Assembly: GCA_950022655.1 (NCBI GenBank)
Contig: OX465590.1
Span: 44,847,718 to 44,911,717, forward strand
DNA: 64,000 bases
Direction: 5' to 3'
Source of the DNA: Alentia gelatinosa
Lineage: Eukaryota > Annelida > Polychaeta > Phyllodocida > Polynoidae
In this document: positions 11,130 through 21,373 of the stretch, piece by piece
Numbering within the stretch: position 1 is the first letter of the stretch
Layout: each line of letters starts with the position of its first letter
The notes under the pieces: model-generated
Seen by the model: only the letters and a program-made list of their open reading frames with translations
Told to the model about the DNA's origin: nothing
Databases searched by the model: none
Program-made: the position numbers and the translations under genes

Positions 11130-11695
11130 ATGAGAGTAACATGTTGTAATGTTCCAGTCTATACATTCCTATCATGACCAATTATATTGGTTTCTATGTG
11201 AAGAGATTAAGTCATCCAAATTGCCCATATTTATTACTACCCAAAATGACTGCATTAGTACAGTCGCCATCTTGTATTAGCTCCCTCCCTGTCTTGATGT
11301 TGACCATACAGCAGCCATGTAGTGAATGGCATATTTACCCTCATTATCACTCACTCTAGTTCCTAGTCTGACCACATTGGGGCAGGGTGCTCTGACATGA
11401 CACTGACACCTGAGTTGTCAGTGACATGAGCGTCCCTCCTTGGCATGTGCGGCAGGTCGGAACAAGACTGGTCAGTTCTGATTGGCTGTGACTCCCACAG
11501 CCAATCCCAGCACAGAGTTTACAAGCTTACCCTGAACTCAGATGCAACCTGCTGTGTGTACAAAAGTTGATGTTTTATGTTGGATTAAACAGTTAAGTTC
11601 TGACTCATAGTAGTACACAGTACATCTGTGTTTGAGTTCCTATTCCCTTCTTCTTAAGGTCTTTACCTAGCTAGTCTGGGCCTCTAGACTTTACA
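11130..11695. repeat. Dispersed repeat, paralogue of 49090-50140 (empty site)
   Basis: It aligns with 49090-50140 through the phrases GACCAATTATATTGGTTTCT, GACTGCATTAGTACAGTC, ACACTGACACCTGAGTTGTC and TTCTTAAGGTCT. This copy lacks the 509-bp TTAA-flanked insertion and the GGGACC MITE found in the other copy, so it serves as the empty site for both. Confidence 0.85.
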
Positions 11696-11741
11696 ATATG
11701 TTATGAATAAACTGCAGTACCATTAAAGTTATAGTACTGTA

Positions 11742-11832
11742 CAGTAAAACCCCGCTTAAGGGAACACCCTCTATTCTGAGCAAAGTGTACCCTGAAGCGG
11801 GGTGCCCCCTTAACCGTGGGGTTCAGTCCGTC
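11742..11832. mobile_element. pogo/Tigger-like terminal repeat fragment
   Basis: It begins TACAGTAAAACCCCGCTTAA and then carries complementary phrases GGGAACACCC and GGGGTGCCCCC. CAGTAAAACCCCGC is typical of pogo/Tigger-type ends. Other copies are at 33945, 34827 and 35087. Confidence 0.65.
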
Positions 11833-11845
11833 GATAGTTAGGCTA

Positions 11846-12240
11846 TGAAGAATTTTATTATTATATACCTATGCACTAAATCAGTGTAAATATGTACTGC
11901 TCCTAGGGGTACAGTTATCGTACACAGAATGCACTGTACGCCGTGAAACGTTGTACGGGTGCCTTTGGATAGTGACAGACTGCATCCTTTGGATGACAGA
12001 CTGCATCCTTTGACCCTCACCGGCACGCTTTGGGTGACAGACTGCATCCTTTGAAAAAATAACGCAATCTGATTGGCCGAGAGGCCGACAACAGAATTCT
12101 AGGTGCAAGATTAAAAAATGGCGGATCCCTTCACTTGGCGAGTTCTGAGGCTTCGTACAGAAACCACGGAGCGAGTTAGTGTGAAAATACATCAAACATC
12201 GAGGTGGAATATGATAACGAATCACGTGATACACTTTAGA
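11846..12240. repeat. Dispersed repeat B, paralogue of 53600-53990
   Basis: It aligns with 53600-53990 over nearly 400 bp, sharing GTACTGCTCC, ACAGAATGCACTGTACGCCG, GACAGACTGCATCCTTTG, GAGAGGCCGACAACAGAATT and AAAAATGGCGGATCCCTTCA. Both copies contain short internal repeats of TGACAGACTGCATCCTTTG. The left edge TATTATTATATACCT is the same border seen in the block modules. The open frames in both copies read through the repeat and look non-coding. Confidence 0.85.
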
Positions 12241-12537
12241 TAGCTTAGATATGCGAGAAATATTGATTTCGATGCATTCACGGGCCGAGCGGGCAACTCG
12301 TCGATGTCAACAAATAGCGGAGACACTGCACCGCTCGAGTGTAGCTGTCCGATGGGACGATCGAGCGTAGCAGGGTGACCCTGCGTTAATTTATGCGGCG
12401 GTTTAATGTATTCGCGCCTGCGCGGTGATCACTTCCGGTTATCAACATCCGGCATGTCTGCTAGCGTACACATCGTGTTTGAGAGTTGTGATTTTGACGT
12501 CGGATTACGGTCAGTTTTAGCGAATTAAGACCGAATT
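12241..12537. other. CpG-richer unannotated segment
   Basis: Higher GC and CpG than its neighbours, with CGAGCGTAG and CGCGGTGATCACTTCCGG. It could be promoter-like, but no transcript structure can be proposed. Confidence 0.3.
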
Positions 12538-12708
12538 AAGGTAAATAATAATATGAAACCATAGTGATGGTGCCAGTACGGGGTAGATTTATGAGTTGTT
12601 TCGGAGAAATTCGTTCTGAACGAGCCGGCACGGCGAGTTCAGAACGAATTTCTCCGAACAAATCTGCCCCGTACTGTCACCATAACTATGGTTTCACATA
12701 ATACCTTT
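12538..12708. repeat. Hairpin with AAGGTA(A/T)ATAATAATA-GAAAC borders (stem type A)
   Basis: The left end AAGGTAAATAATAATATGAAA is matched by the right end TTTCACATAATACCTT. The inner stem pairs TCGGAGAAATTCGTTCTGAA with its complement around a GAGCCGGCACGGCGA loop. The outer stem pairs CCATAG...GTGCCAGTACGGGG with CCCCGTACTGTCAC...CTATGG. Confidence 0.9.
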
Positions 12709-13389
12709 ATACAGATGGCATAAGGACACTGGTATAACCACACATTCAGCTCACAGACGCCTACCTGATGCCTACAGGAGCCTATGCGGGCGGTTACTTG
12801 GAGTCTAGACTGTCTAGATTGTCTAAGCACCAGTCTACCCGCATCACATATGCACAATAAACAACCAATCAAGATAATCTGGAGGTTTCTCCCCACATTG
12901 GATAAGGTGTTTCTCCAAAGGGCCCTCTTAAGTTGGGTTAGGATGCATTCTTTACCGAAATCCTTGAAGACATATCACTTTTTTTGTAAAATCCAATATA
13001 TAAACCATGTACCAAACCGTGCCCTATCTTAAGTATATGAACCCTTATTCAATTGAAAGTATTAAGATTAAAAATCATCAGTGGCTAAAAGGTTATAGCA
13101 ATTTATTTAGATGCCAAAGAAAGTTTTTTTACTACAATGGATGTTTTGTTCTACATTGGTTGCCATAGCCACTAAATTTTAAGGCCATGGAAATAACAAT
13201 TCTCATCATGTTCCAAATATACAAAACATGATGAAAATGCGCAGATGTTTTGCTGTTTTTCTTACACTTGCTATTAATGTGTAGGGATCTAGTGGATTCC
13301 GAGTAAATTATCATGCATTTATGTTGCTATGGAAACGAAAGTGATGCTACATTTTCTTTACCAAAAGAGTTGCAAAATCAGATTATAGA
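12709..13389. other. No gene recognised
   Basis: AT-rich sequence with only chance open frames and no repeat border that I can support. Confidence 0.4.
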
Positions 13390-13495
13390 GGAAACCCATG
13401 AAAATCTAGGGTCAGAGCTCGTATCCCATCCCGTTTGAATCACTACGTAATTCACGTAGCCGCGTGAATTATGTAGTGATTCAAACGAGATTGGA
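13390..13495. repeat. Hairpin, GAAACCCATG family, right border lost
   Basis: It starts GAAACCCATGAAAATCTAGG, followed by GTCAGAGCTCGTATCCCATC. The arms CGTTTGAATCACTACGTAAT and ATTATGTAGTGATTCAAACG pair around CACGTAGCCGCG. The outer right arm is missing. It belongs to the same family as 27786-27929 and 37877-38018. Confidence 0.85.
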
Positions 13496-13506
13496 CACTT
13501 TGCTCC

Positions 13507-13513
13507 TCTGCTG

Positions 13514-13544
<31 letters not shown>

Positions 13545-13936
13545 AACTACTACTACCACTACTACTACTACTACACTACTACTACAACTACTACCACTAC
13601 TACTACTACTACACTACTACTACAACTACTACTTCTACCACCAATACTTCTACTACCACCAATACTACTACTACCACTACCACTACTACCACTACAACTA
13701 CTACAACTACTACAACTACTACTACCAGTACTACTACTACTACCACTACTACTACTACCACTACTACTACTACTACAACTACTACTACTACAACTAATAC
13801 TACAACTACTACTACCACTACAACTACTACTACTACACTACAACTACTACCACTACTACCAATACCACTACCACTACTACTACCAATACCACTACTACTA
13901 CACTACTACTACTACAACTACTACTACTACAACCAT
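13507..13936. repeat. (TAC)n trinucleotide microsatellite
   Basis: About 430 bp of TAC/ACT triplets interrupted by CAC, AAC and TTC variants and occasional single-base slips. The frames open on both strands (poly-Thr/Leu/Tyr or poly-Val) come from the repeat. Confidence 0.97.
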
Positions 13937-15390
13937 TTCGAACATATTGATGTTTTTTTAACCAAATAAAAACTATTGGATATGGATTAGCATATCATGA
14001 TGCAAATGATCAAACTGCAATGTGGTACATTCTGAAAATAAAAGAGCTAAGCTTATTTGCGAAAAAGAGACAAGAAGCCATTTTTTCATTCCTTCTCTTC
14101 AAGGAGTTTCCTCAGCCTTGCTCGCTATCAATAAGGGCCGTAACTTCAGAGATTTCTCACTGCTTACCCCCTGTGAGATATGAGCGTTATAACTTTGTCT
14201 GTCGTCTGGCATCTACTGAAGCCCTAATTGAGGGGTGCTCCATCGCAGAGAGCCAGAACATTTCTTTCCAGTGCCCGATTACAGAAGTTGGTCAGAAATA
14301 AATGACAACATTAGCAAATAGCTGGCCATTTCGTCAGCCCGGCTCTAACATTAGGCTATTTTGCGCTTCAATCTAAGCATATCTGCACGTCGCAGACTAC
14401 GGGCGCTGTCTCTGCCTCCAATTAAAAATTCCCCAAATGAATCATATGGCAAGCCGTTCGGTCCGGAATAAATGTTTCCATTATTAAAGCAGAGATTGAG
14501 CAGAAGCAGGCAGTTGGGAATATTTTCTTTAAAAAAAAAGAAGATTATCATGATGTTCAAAAATGGGGAAGAGGAACGAATACAACCCCCTCCAAAAAAC
14601 GAAAAATGAAACACCAAACTAACAGAACGAAAACTTGAAATATGTAGAGATGGATGAGACGAATGTGAAAGAAAAACAGGTTGCTAAAGAAAAAGAATTT
14701 CACAGGAGCTAGAGTGCGGCAAGAATTAATCACTGTGAATGTGACAGAGGTATGTGTACGGTCAGAGAAATGCTTCACAATAAGAGGACCAATGACTCAG
14801 ATCAATTACACTTCTCACACAAGGAAGATGAGTCTGGGAATAGATTAATCATCTAACTCTCTGAAGTCCAAAGGATAAATTTCAGTTATATTCTTATACC
14901 ACTGCAGGATGGTAAGATTCTAGATTTGTATTTCTTCAGACCTGCCTTCACTGATATGAGATCTTCCATAACTCTCCACTTTAGACTAATTGTTAAATTG
15001 GTTATAATTCAAACGCTGGCGCCCTCTATGTTTATCTACGTCAACTCTTGTGTAGCACGTGACACTCATCCCTCTTTCATCAGTCACATACAGCAGACAT
15101 GTCTCAACATATACCACTCTTTTATATCCATTTTTTACCCAACCACCTACACTACTGGGTTATTTATCAGTTTTATTATAAATCTTACTTACAAACTTTC
15201 CTTGTGAACGTTCTTATTGATGTTCTCTTGGCTCACATCAACACATGAACAATTTTATTTGTCAAATGTATGATTTTATTATCCATACTAATTTGAATAA
15301 TGTTTACTGTTCTAATAAAATTGTTTTCAAGGCCAGCATAGCTTATATTGAATTATAATGAGGCAAACCAGGGCTTTCAAAACATATCGT
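13937..15390. other. No gene recognised
   Basis: About 1.45 kb of AT-rich DNA. A 93-residue frame at 14020-14301 has no recognisable domain, and no splice signals tie it to neighbours. No repeat borders were found. Confidence 0.4.
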
Positions 15391-17626
15391 TATTGAGTGT
15401 GGGCCACGCGCTTATATACACTGCCTAGGTTAGGGAGAGGTTATATAGACTTTCATTGAGTGTGGGCGACATGCCGATATACGCTGCCTAGGTTAGGGAG
15501 AGGTTATATAGACTCTCATTGAGTGTGGGTCACACGCATATATACGCTGCCTAGGTTAGGGAGAGGTTATATAGACTTTCATTGAGTGTGGGTCACACGC
15601 TCATATACGCTGCCTAGGTTAGGGAGAGGTTATATAGACTTTCATTGAGCGTGGGTCACATGCTCATATACGCTGCCTAGGTTAAGATGAGGTCATATAG
15701 ACTTTTATTGAGTGTGGGCCACATGCTCATATACGCTGCCTAGGTTAGGGAGAGGTTATATAGACTTTCATTGAGTGTGGGCGACATGCCGATATACGCT
15801 GCCTAGGTTAGGGAGAGGTTATATAGACTCTCATTGAGTGTGGGTCACACGCATATATACGCTGCCTAGGTAAGGGAGAGGTTATATAGACTTTCATTGA
15901 GTGTGGGTCACACGCTCATATACGCTGCCTAGGTTAGGGAGAGGTTATATAGACTTTCATTGAGCGTGGGCCACACGCTCATATACACTGCCCAGGTTAG
16001 GGAGAGGTTATATAGACTTTTATTGAGCGTGGGCCACATGCTCATATACACTGCCTAGGTTAGGGACAGGTTATATGGACTTTCATTGAGCGCTCATATA
16101 CGCTGCCTAGGTTAGGGAGAGGTTATAAAGACTTTCATTGAGCGTGGGCCACATGCTCATATACGCTGCCTAGGTTAGAGAGAGGTTATTTAGACTTTCA
16201 TTGAGCGTGGGCCACATGCTCATATACACTGCCTAGGTTAGAGAGAGGTTATTTAGACTTTCATTGAGCGCTCATATACGCTGCCTAGGTTAGGGACAGG
16301 TTGTATAGACTTTCATTGAGCGTGGGCCACATGCTCATATACGCTGCCTAGGTTAGGGAGAGGTTATATAGACTTTTATTGAGTGTGGGTCACATGCTCA
16401 TATATGCTGCCTAGGTTAGGGAGAGGTTATATAGACTTTCATTGAGCGTGGGTCACATGCTCATATATACGCTGCCTAGGTTAAGATGAGGTCATATAGA
16501 CTTTCATTGAGTGTGGGCCACATGCTCATATACGCTGCCTAGGTTAGGGAGAGGTTATATAGACTTTCATTGAGCGTGGGCCACATGCTCATATACGCTG
16601 CCTAGGTTAGGATAAGGTTATATAGACTTTCATTGAGTGTGGGTCACACGCTCATATACGCTGCCTAGGTTAGGGAGAGGTTATATAGACTTTCATTGAG
16701 CGTGGGCCACATGCTCATTTATATACGCTGCCTAGGTTAGGGAGAGGTTATATAGACTTTCATTGAGAGTGGGCCACATGCTCATATACGCTGCCTAGGT
16801 TAGGATAAGGTTGTATAGACTTTCATTGAGCGTGGGCCACATGCTCATTTATATACGCTGCCTAGGTTAGGGAGAGGTTATATAGACTTTCATTGAGCGT
16901 GGGTCACATGCTCATATACGCTGCCTAGGTTAGGGAGAGGTTATATAGACTTTCATTGAGTGTGGGTCACATGCTGATATACACTGCCTAGGTTAGGATG
17001 AGGTTATATAGACTTTCATTGAGTGTGGGTCACACGCTCATATACACTGCCTAGGTTAGGGAGAGGTTATATAGACTTTCATTGAGCGTGGGCCACATGC
17101 TCATTTATATACGCTGCCTAGATTAGGGAGAGGTTATCTAGACTTTCATTGAGCGTGGGCCACATGCTCATATACGCTGCCTAGGTTAGGGAGAGGTTAT
17201 ATAGACTTTCATTGAGAGTGGGCCACATGCTCATATAGGCTGCCTAGGATAGGGAGAGGTTGTATAGACTTTCATTGAGCGTGGGCCACATGCTCATATA
17301 CACTGCCTAGGTTAGGGAGAGGTTATATAGACTTTCATTGAGTGTGGGTCACATGCTCATATACACTGCCTAGGTTAGGGAGAGGTTATATAGACTTTCA
17401 TTGAGCATGGGCCACATGCTCATATACACTGCCTAGGTTAGGGAGAGGTTATATAGACTTTCATTGAGCGTGGGCCACACGCTCATATACACTGCCTAGG
17501 TTAGGGAGAGGTTATATAGACTTTCGTTGAGCGTGGGCCACATGCTCATATACACTGCCTAGGTTAGGGAGAGGTTATATAGACTTTCATTGAGTGTGGG
17601 TCACATGCTCATATACACTGCCTAGG
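15391..17626. repeat. 63-bp satellite array, about 35 units
   Basis: The consensus unit of 63 bp runs GTTATATAGACTTTCATTGA, GCGTGGGCCACATGCTCATA, TACGCTGCCTAGGTTAGGGA, GAG. Most units differ at a few fixed sites (GGCCAC/GGTCAC, ATGCTC/ACGCTC, TACGC/TACAC). Shortened units lacking the GTGGGCCACAT segment occur near 16085 and 16265. Lengthened units with CATTTATATACG occur near 16718, 16845 and 17102. Higher-order duplication is visible: the run from 15440 to about 15660 closely resembles 15750-15960. Every unit carries GGTTAGGG. No long ORF crosses it. Confidence 0.97.
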
Positions 17627-17811
17627 TTCTCAGATATCCACCAGTGGAAAAATATTGTTGACAATGATCAAGATATGGGCTGATTTTGTCAGAGATTAAT
17701 TTGGTCAGAGGTGTCATAGAAGGTTGATCGACAAGTAGAAATAGAGTAACAATATTCAAAATCACAGATCTTTTATGCAAATTTTAGTTTCACTCCACCC
17801 TCCCCCAATTT
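17627..17811. other. Spacer between two tandem arrays
   Basis: Unique-looking sequence with nothing recognised. Confidence 0.4.
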
Positions 17812-18712
17812 ACACAAGACGATTATAGGCAGCGATTCTTGAATTTAGCACCACCTGACGACTTACCTGGCATTTACATTAGACAATTATAGGCAAGAAT
17901 TCTTGAATTTAGCACCACCTGACGACTTACGCCAAATGTGTGACTACGACAAATCGTCTTATCAAGTCAGATTATGCAATTTGGCACCACTGGCGATTAT
18001 TGAGATGATTTGATACTGACGACTATTTCAAGGCAGCTTGAATTAATCGACTAGGTATCTGACATCTCTGCAAAAATCCAGTCGTCGTACATTTCTATTA
18101 AAAGTCGACCATTGTAAACATTTGAAGACTTCTTTGGTTGATGACTATTGAGGTTGATATTAGATAATGGAGCACCACCTGACGACTATTGGCTAGAGGA
18201 TCTATAGTCGCCACGTTTTTAGTCGTCTAGTGTAATCGCAGGTTAGAGCACCACCTGTTGACTATTGGCTATACGATCTACAGTCATCATACTTTTAGTT
18301 GTCTAATGTAAACGCCAGGTTAGGGCACCACCTGACGATTATTGGCCAGACGATCTACAGTCATCATACTTTTAGTTGTCTAATGTAAACGCCAGGTTAG
18401 GGCACCACCTGACGATTATTGGCCAGACGATCTACAGTCATCATACTTTAGTTGTCTAATGTAAATGCCAGGTTAGGGCACCACCTGACGATTATTGGCC
18501 AGACGATCTACAGTCATCACGTTCTAGTCATCTGTTGTAAACGCCAGCTTAGAGCACCACCTGACGACTACTGGCTTGACGATCTACAGTCGTCACGTTT
18601 CTAGTTGTCTAGTGTAAACACAGGGTCAGAGCACCACCTGACGACTATTGGCTAGACGATCTATAGTCGTCATGTATTTAGTCGTCCAGTGTAAACGTCA
18701 GGTTAGACGCTG
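17812..18712. repeat. 77-bp tandem array (GACGATT family)
   Basis: From about 18166 to 18712 the units are regular at about 77 bp. They carry GCACCACCTGACGA, CTATTGGC, GACGATCTACAGTCGTCA and TAGTGTAAACGCCAGGTTAG. From 17812 to 18165 the same phrases occur in irregular order. The unit is partly self-complementary (GACGATCTACAGTCGTC). Diverged relatives are at 3290-3660, 4130-4385 and 10185-10300. Confidence 0.9.
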
Positions 18713-19340
18713 TGTATACATACATATCTGGTGCATGTTAGTCACGCCAGAGGTCCCCACTGTACTACAGTGAAACCACAGCTAGGAAAGGCACACCTAC
18801 CGGCTCAGATTAGTGAGGAACAAACACTCTGATTGGAGCATGAGGCTGAATGCACGGACCAATCACACAGAGGGAAGGCAGTCAGCTGACCTGCCTGGCC
18901 AATGGGCGTCCTCGACCTTTTAAATGCCTTTTGCATAATTTTTCCTTACCTGGTAAGATGTACTTGTCGGGCGGTCATGATTCAGAGGGGGCCATCCATA
19001 AAAAGGACTATGGGGTGGGGGGTGAGGTGGGGGGTAAAAGATATCGGAAATTTTGAGTATGCTCCTTCTTTGTTCTATTGCATACAAGATCAGAAGTGGT
19101 GGGGGGGGGGGGTGTAAACATTTCGGAAATTTTGCGTACATACTTTATGGATGGCTCCGAAGTTAATTTTAACTCATTGCGTCGTCTAAGGAGCACATGA
19201 TGTGTTCATCAATCATTGATGAATGAGGGTTGAATTATAGATAAGTAACAATTAAATGGTAGAGGTTATTCGAGTCTATTGGTCATACCTACTTGCACCC
19301 AGTCAATTTGCCATTTCTGCAACTGCCTGAGTCTATGATC
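18713..19340. other. No gene recognised; purine/pyrimidine-rich patches
   Basis: The phrase GATATCGGAAATTTTGAGTA at 19039 is echoed by ACATTTCGGAAATTTTGCGT at 19117. Each is preceded by a G-rich run, which looks like an imperfect duplication of about 80 bp. A run of ten or more G residues is at 19099. No coding signature. Confidence 0.45.
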
Positions 19341-19342
19341 CA

Positions 19343-19406
19343 TATATATATATATATATATATAGTGTATATATATATATAGATATATATATATATATAT
19401 ATATAG
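19343..19406. repeat. (TA)n microsatellite
   Basis: Mostly alternating TA/AT with interruptions (AGTGTA, AGATA). It directly precedes the solo LTR. Confidence 0.92.
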
Positions 19407-19856
19407 TGTAGCGGAGACCCTCCGGTCCTCCGGTCCTCCGGTGGGAACTACGAGAGGCCCTCCGGTCGGAGATGGGGGAGGCCTCCGGTCCTCCGGTCCT
19501 CCGGTCGGAGAGGGGCCCTCCGGTCCTCCGGTCGGAGAGGGACCCTCCGGTCCTCCGGTCCTCCGGCCAGAAGGGGAGAACGCCATGGGATAGTCGTTCC
19601 ATTGTGACGTGAACTGAGGGATGACGTCAGAGGTCGTGACGTCACGAGTAGAGGTATAAATAGAGGAGCAGCAACCGGGAGCAGGGAGACTGGACACGAC
19701 CGTCCACTGGATCAGACCTTAGACTAGAGGCTTACCTGAGAGTAGGCCCCCGTTGGCCTGTTGCGTTAGAGTTACTGTATCCGTAGGCTCATTGAATAAA
19801 TATTACTGTACACTGTATCTGATGGTTCTCGTCGTCATTCTGCATTTACCGTTACA
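19407..19856 (+). mobile_element. Probable solo LTR (450 bp) with promoter and poly(A) signals
   Basis: It begins TGTAGCGG and ends CCGTTACA, the TG...CA inverted ends of a long terminal repeat. In transcript order it carries a U3-like part built of repeats of TCCTCCGG (19418-19570), then two CRE-like TGACGTCA-type sites (19620-19648). A TATA box (GGTATAAATAGAGG) lies near 19650-19663 and an AATAAA near 19795. Flanking five-base sequences are TATAG and TTTAG, similar but not identical, and the left flank is a microsatellite. No internal region or second LTR is adjacent, so it is probably a recombined solo LTR of a Gypsy/BEL-type element. Confidence 0.75.
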
Positions 19857-20170
19857 TTTAGACTATATATTATAATATATTATATAATATATTATATAAT
19901 ATATCAATATAAATGACGAATGGCATTACTTCCCTTATTAACTGCGATACTCTCTCTCTCCAGTATCCACGGTTATCACCACGCTTGATGCGGTAACTAG
20001 GGCATCATTCTATATTTATCGTCACGCCCCTCGGATTAACAGTCGTGCCTCACTCTTCTCTGCTCCGCCCAGCAGCAAACACGTCTCACCATTGTTGGTT
20101 GAGAATATTTTAAATCTTAAGGGATTTAGCCCATATCTATGTAATACGATTGTGGCAGGTTTATGTTTTT
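19857..20170. other. No gene; AT palindromic tract then unique DNA
   Basis: Positions 19862-19915 are TATAATATATTATA-type low-complexity sequence. The remainder has no recognised content. Confidence 0.45.
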
Positions 20171-20270
20171 TTTATACCCGTTGTATTATCAATCGAATAA
20201 AGTTAATTTGTTGTATTATTACCGCCAAACCCATTGTCTCTCTTTTATTATATAATGAGATCAATATTAT
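20171..20270. repeat. 100-bp direct repeat, left copy
   Basis: This 100-bp sequence, from TTTATACCCGTTG to GATCAATATTAT, is identical by eye to 21224-21323. It contains GAATAAAG, which could act as a poly(A) signal. The two copies flank the ORF at 20527. Confidence 0.92.
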
Positions 20271-20526
20271 GTGAATCATAAAGACTAGTCTTTATGGACA
20301 TATAAAATAGTAGTCCAGTAAAATCTCACCAGGGGACCACGGCACTCATGGACCAGGGACCAACAACTCAGGAACCTGACACCAGAGGGCATTGGATATC
20401 AGACCATAAAAGGACGGGCAGGACCAGGGATCGACCTCACTCTACAGGGATCCGTCACCGCCGGCCCACCACGCTTCAGATTTTTTTCTCGACTTTGGTA
20501 GACTTTTCAGTGACTTTTGTCCGTTT

Positions 20527-21215
20527 TTGGTATACCTTTTGGTTACCATGCGCAAGTGTGACACTTGTGGCTTGGACTACGATGGTCGGTCACATAGAGA
20601 AGGCTGTCCCACCTGTAAATTTAAAGAGTTACAGCGGACTTCAATGCAGACCACAGAGGAGGAATTGGGAGCGGTTGGAGACGGGGCAGAAGGCGGTGGC
20701 GGATCCCCGTGGCAAAAGCCCCCTTGGGTGAGTAACCTTTTGTTAGAACATAACAAACTAAAGAAGGAGGTCTCCTCTATTAAGTCTGATATACAGGTAT
20801 TATGTTCCAGTTTTCGAGACTTTGAGTTGAGAAATAGTTCCGAGGAAGGTGCCGGCCAGTCTGAAAGGGTGCCACGTGGTAGCGATAGTGCAATGCCAAA
20901 CGCATTCACCCATGAAATTGTCGGTCAAGCTTCATTGCCTCGGGGGTTACAAACCAACCCTAGTTTAAGACCTGTTTATCCTAATGCAAAAATATTTCTT
21001 CCACCGCACGTGCAAGGAAATGCATCAAATTGCACAGGCACTCATGCCTGTTCAGAGAAGGTAAAACGTAAGTCCAAATTCTTTTCGCTTACTCCTTTTC
21101 TACCTCCTAGTTGCGATAATCCAACGTTTGACCAAATCCTCAGCGCAAATATGGGACTATTGAGAACTTTGTCTTCACAGGGTTTGAATACGGAAGGTTT
21201 AGCAGATCATATTTT
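20527..21215 (+). CDS. Zinc-finger/coiled-coil ORF of an unidentified element
   Basis: A frame opens upstream. The first true ATG is at 20548, near residue 8, and starts a protein of about 220 residues before it runs into the flanking repeat. The N-terminus has CDTC, then 12 residues later CPTC, a C2-C2 zinc-binding pattern. A Gly-rich linker and a charged segment likely to form a short coiled coil (NKLKKEVSSIKSDIQVL) follow. The C-terminal part has a gag-like helical phrase (FDQILSANMGLLRTLSSQGL). No RT, integrase or recombinase domain lies nearby. The identical 100-bp repeats on both sides suggest a short or internally deleted retroelement encoding only a gag-like protein. I do not recognise the family. 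Confidence 0.5.
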
Positions 21216-21223
21216 GTATCTAA

Positions 21224-21315
21224 TTTATACCCGTTGTATTATCAATCGAATAAAGTTAATTTGTTGTATTATTACCGCCAAACCCATTGTCTCTCTTTTA
21301 TTATATAATGAGATC

Positions 21316-21323
<8 letters not shown>
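21224..21323. repeat. 100-bp direct repeat, right copy
   Basis: Identical by eye to 20171-20270. The copy runs straight into a TA microsatellite. Confidence 0.92.

Positions 21324-21372
<49 letters not shown>
21320..21372. repeat. (TA)n microsatellite
   Basis: About 25 uninterrupted TA units directly after the right direct repeat. It could be the tail of a retroposed element. Confidence 0.95.

Positions 21373-21373
<1 letters not shown>

Noticed and set aside
11838..12234. Minus-strand frames with a similar peptide at 53553-53850, which looked like a conserved protein pair
   Set aside because: The similarity extends equally through non-coding flanks, and both copies are a dispersed repeat. 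Frame positions differ and changes are not biased to third positions by eye.
13464..13961. 165-residue frame rich in Tyr, Thr and Leu, and a poly-Val frame on the other strand
   Set aside because: Both are read-through of the TAC microsatellite. Composition follows the triplet, with no start context or domain.
15391..17626. Interstitial telomere sequence, because of the many TTAGGG hexamers
   Set aside because: The hexamer occurs once per 63-bp unit and is not in tandem, so it is part of the satellite consensus.
19266..19697. 143-residue Pro/Gly-rich minus-strand frame
   Set aside because: It is the CCTCCGG repeat and TA microsatellite of the solo LTR read in the antisense direction.
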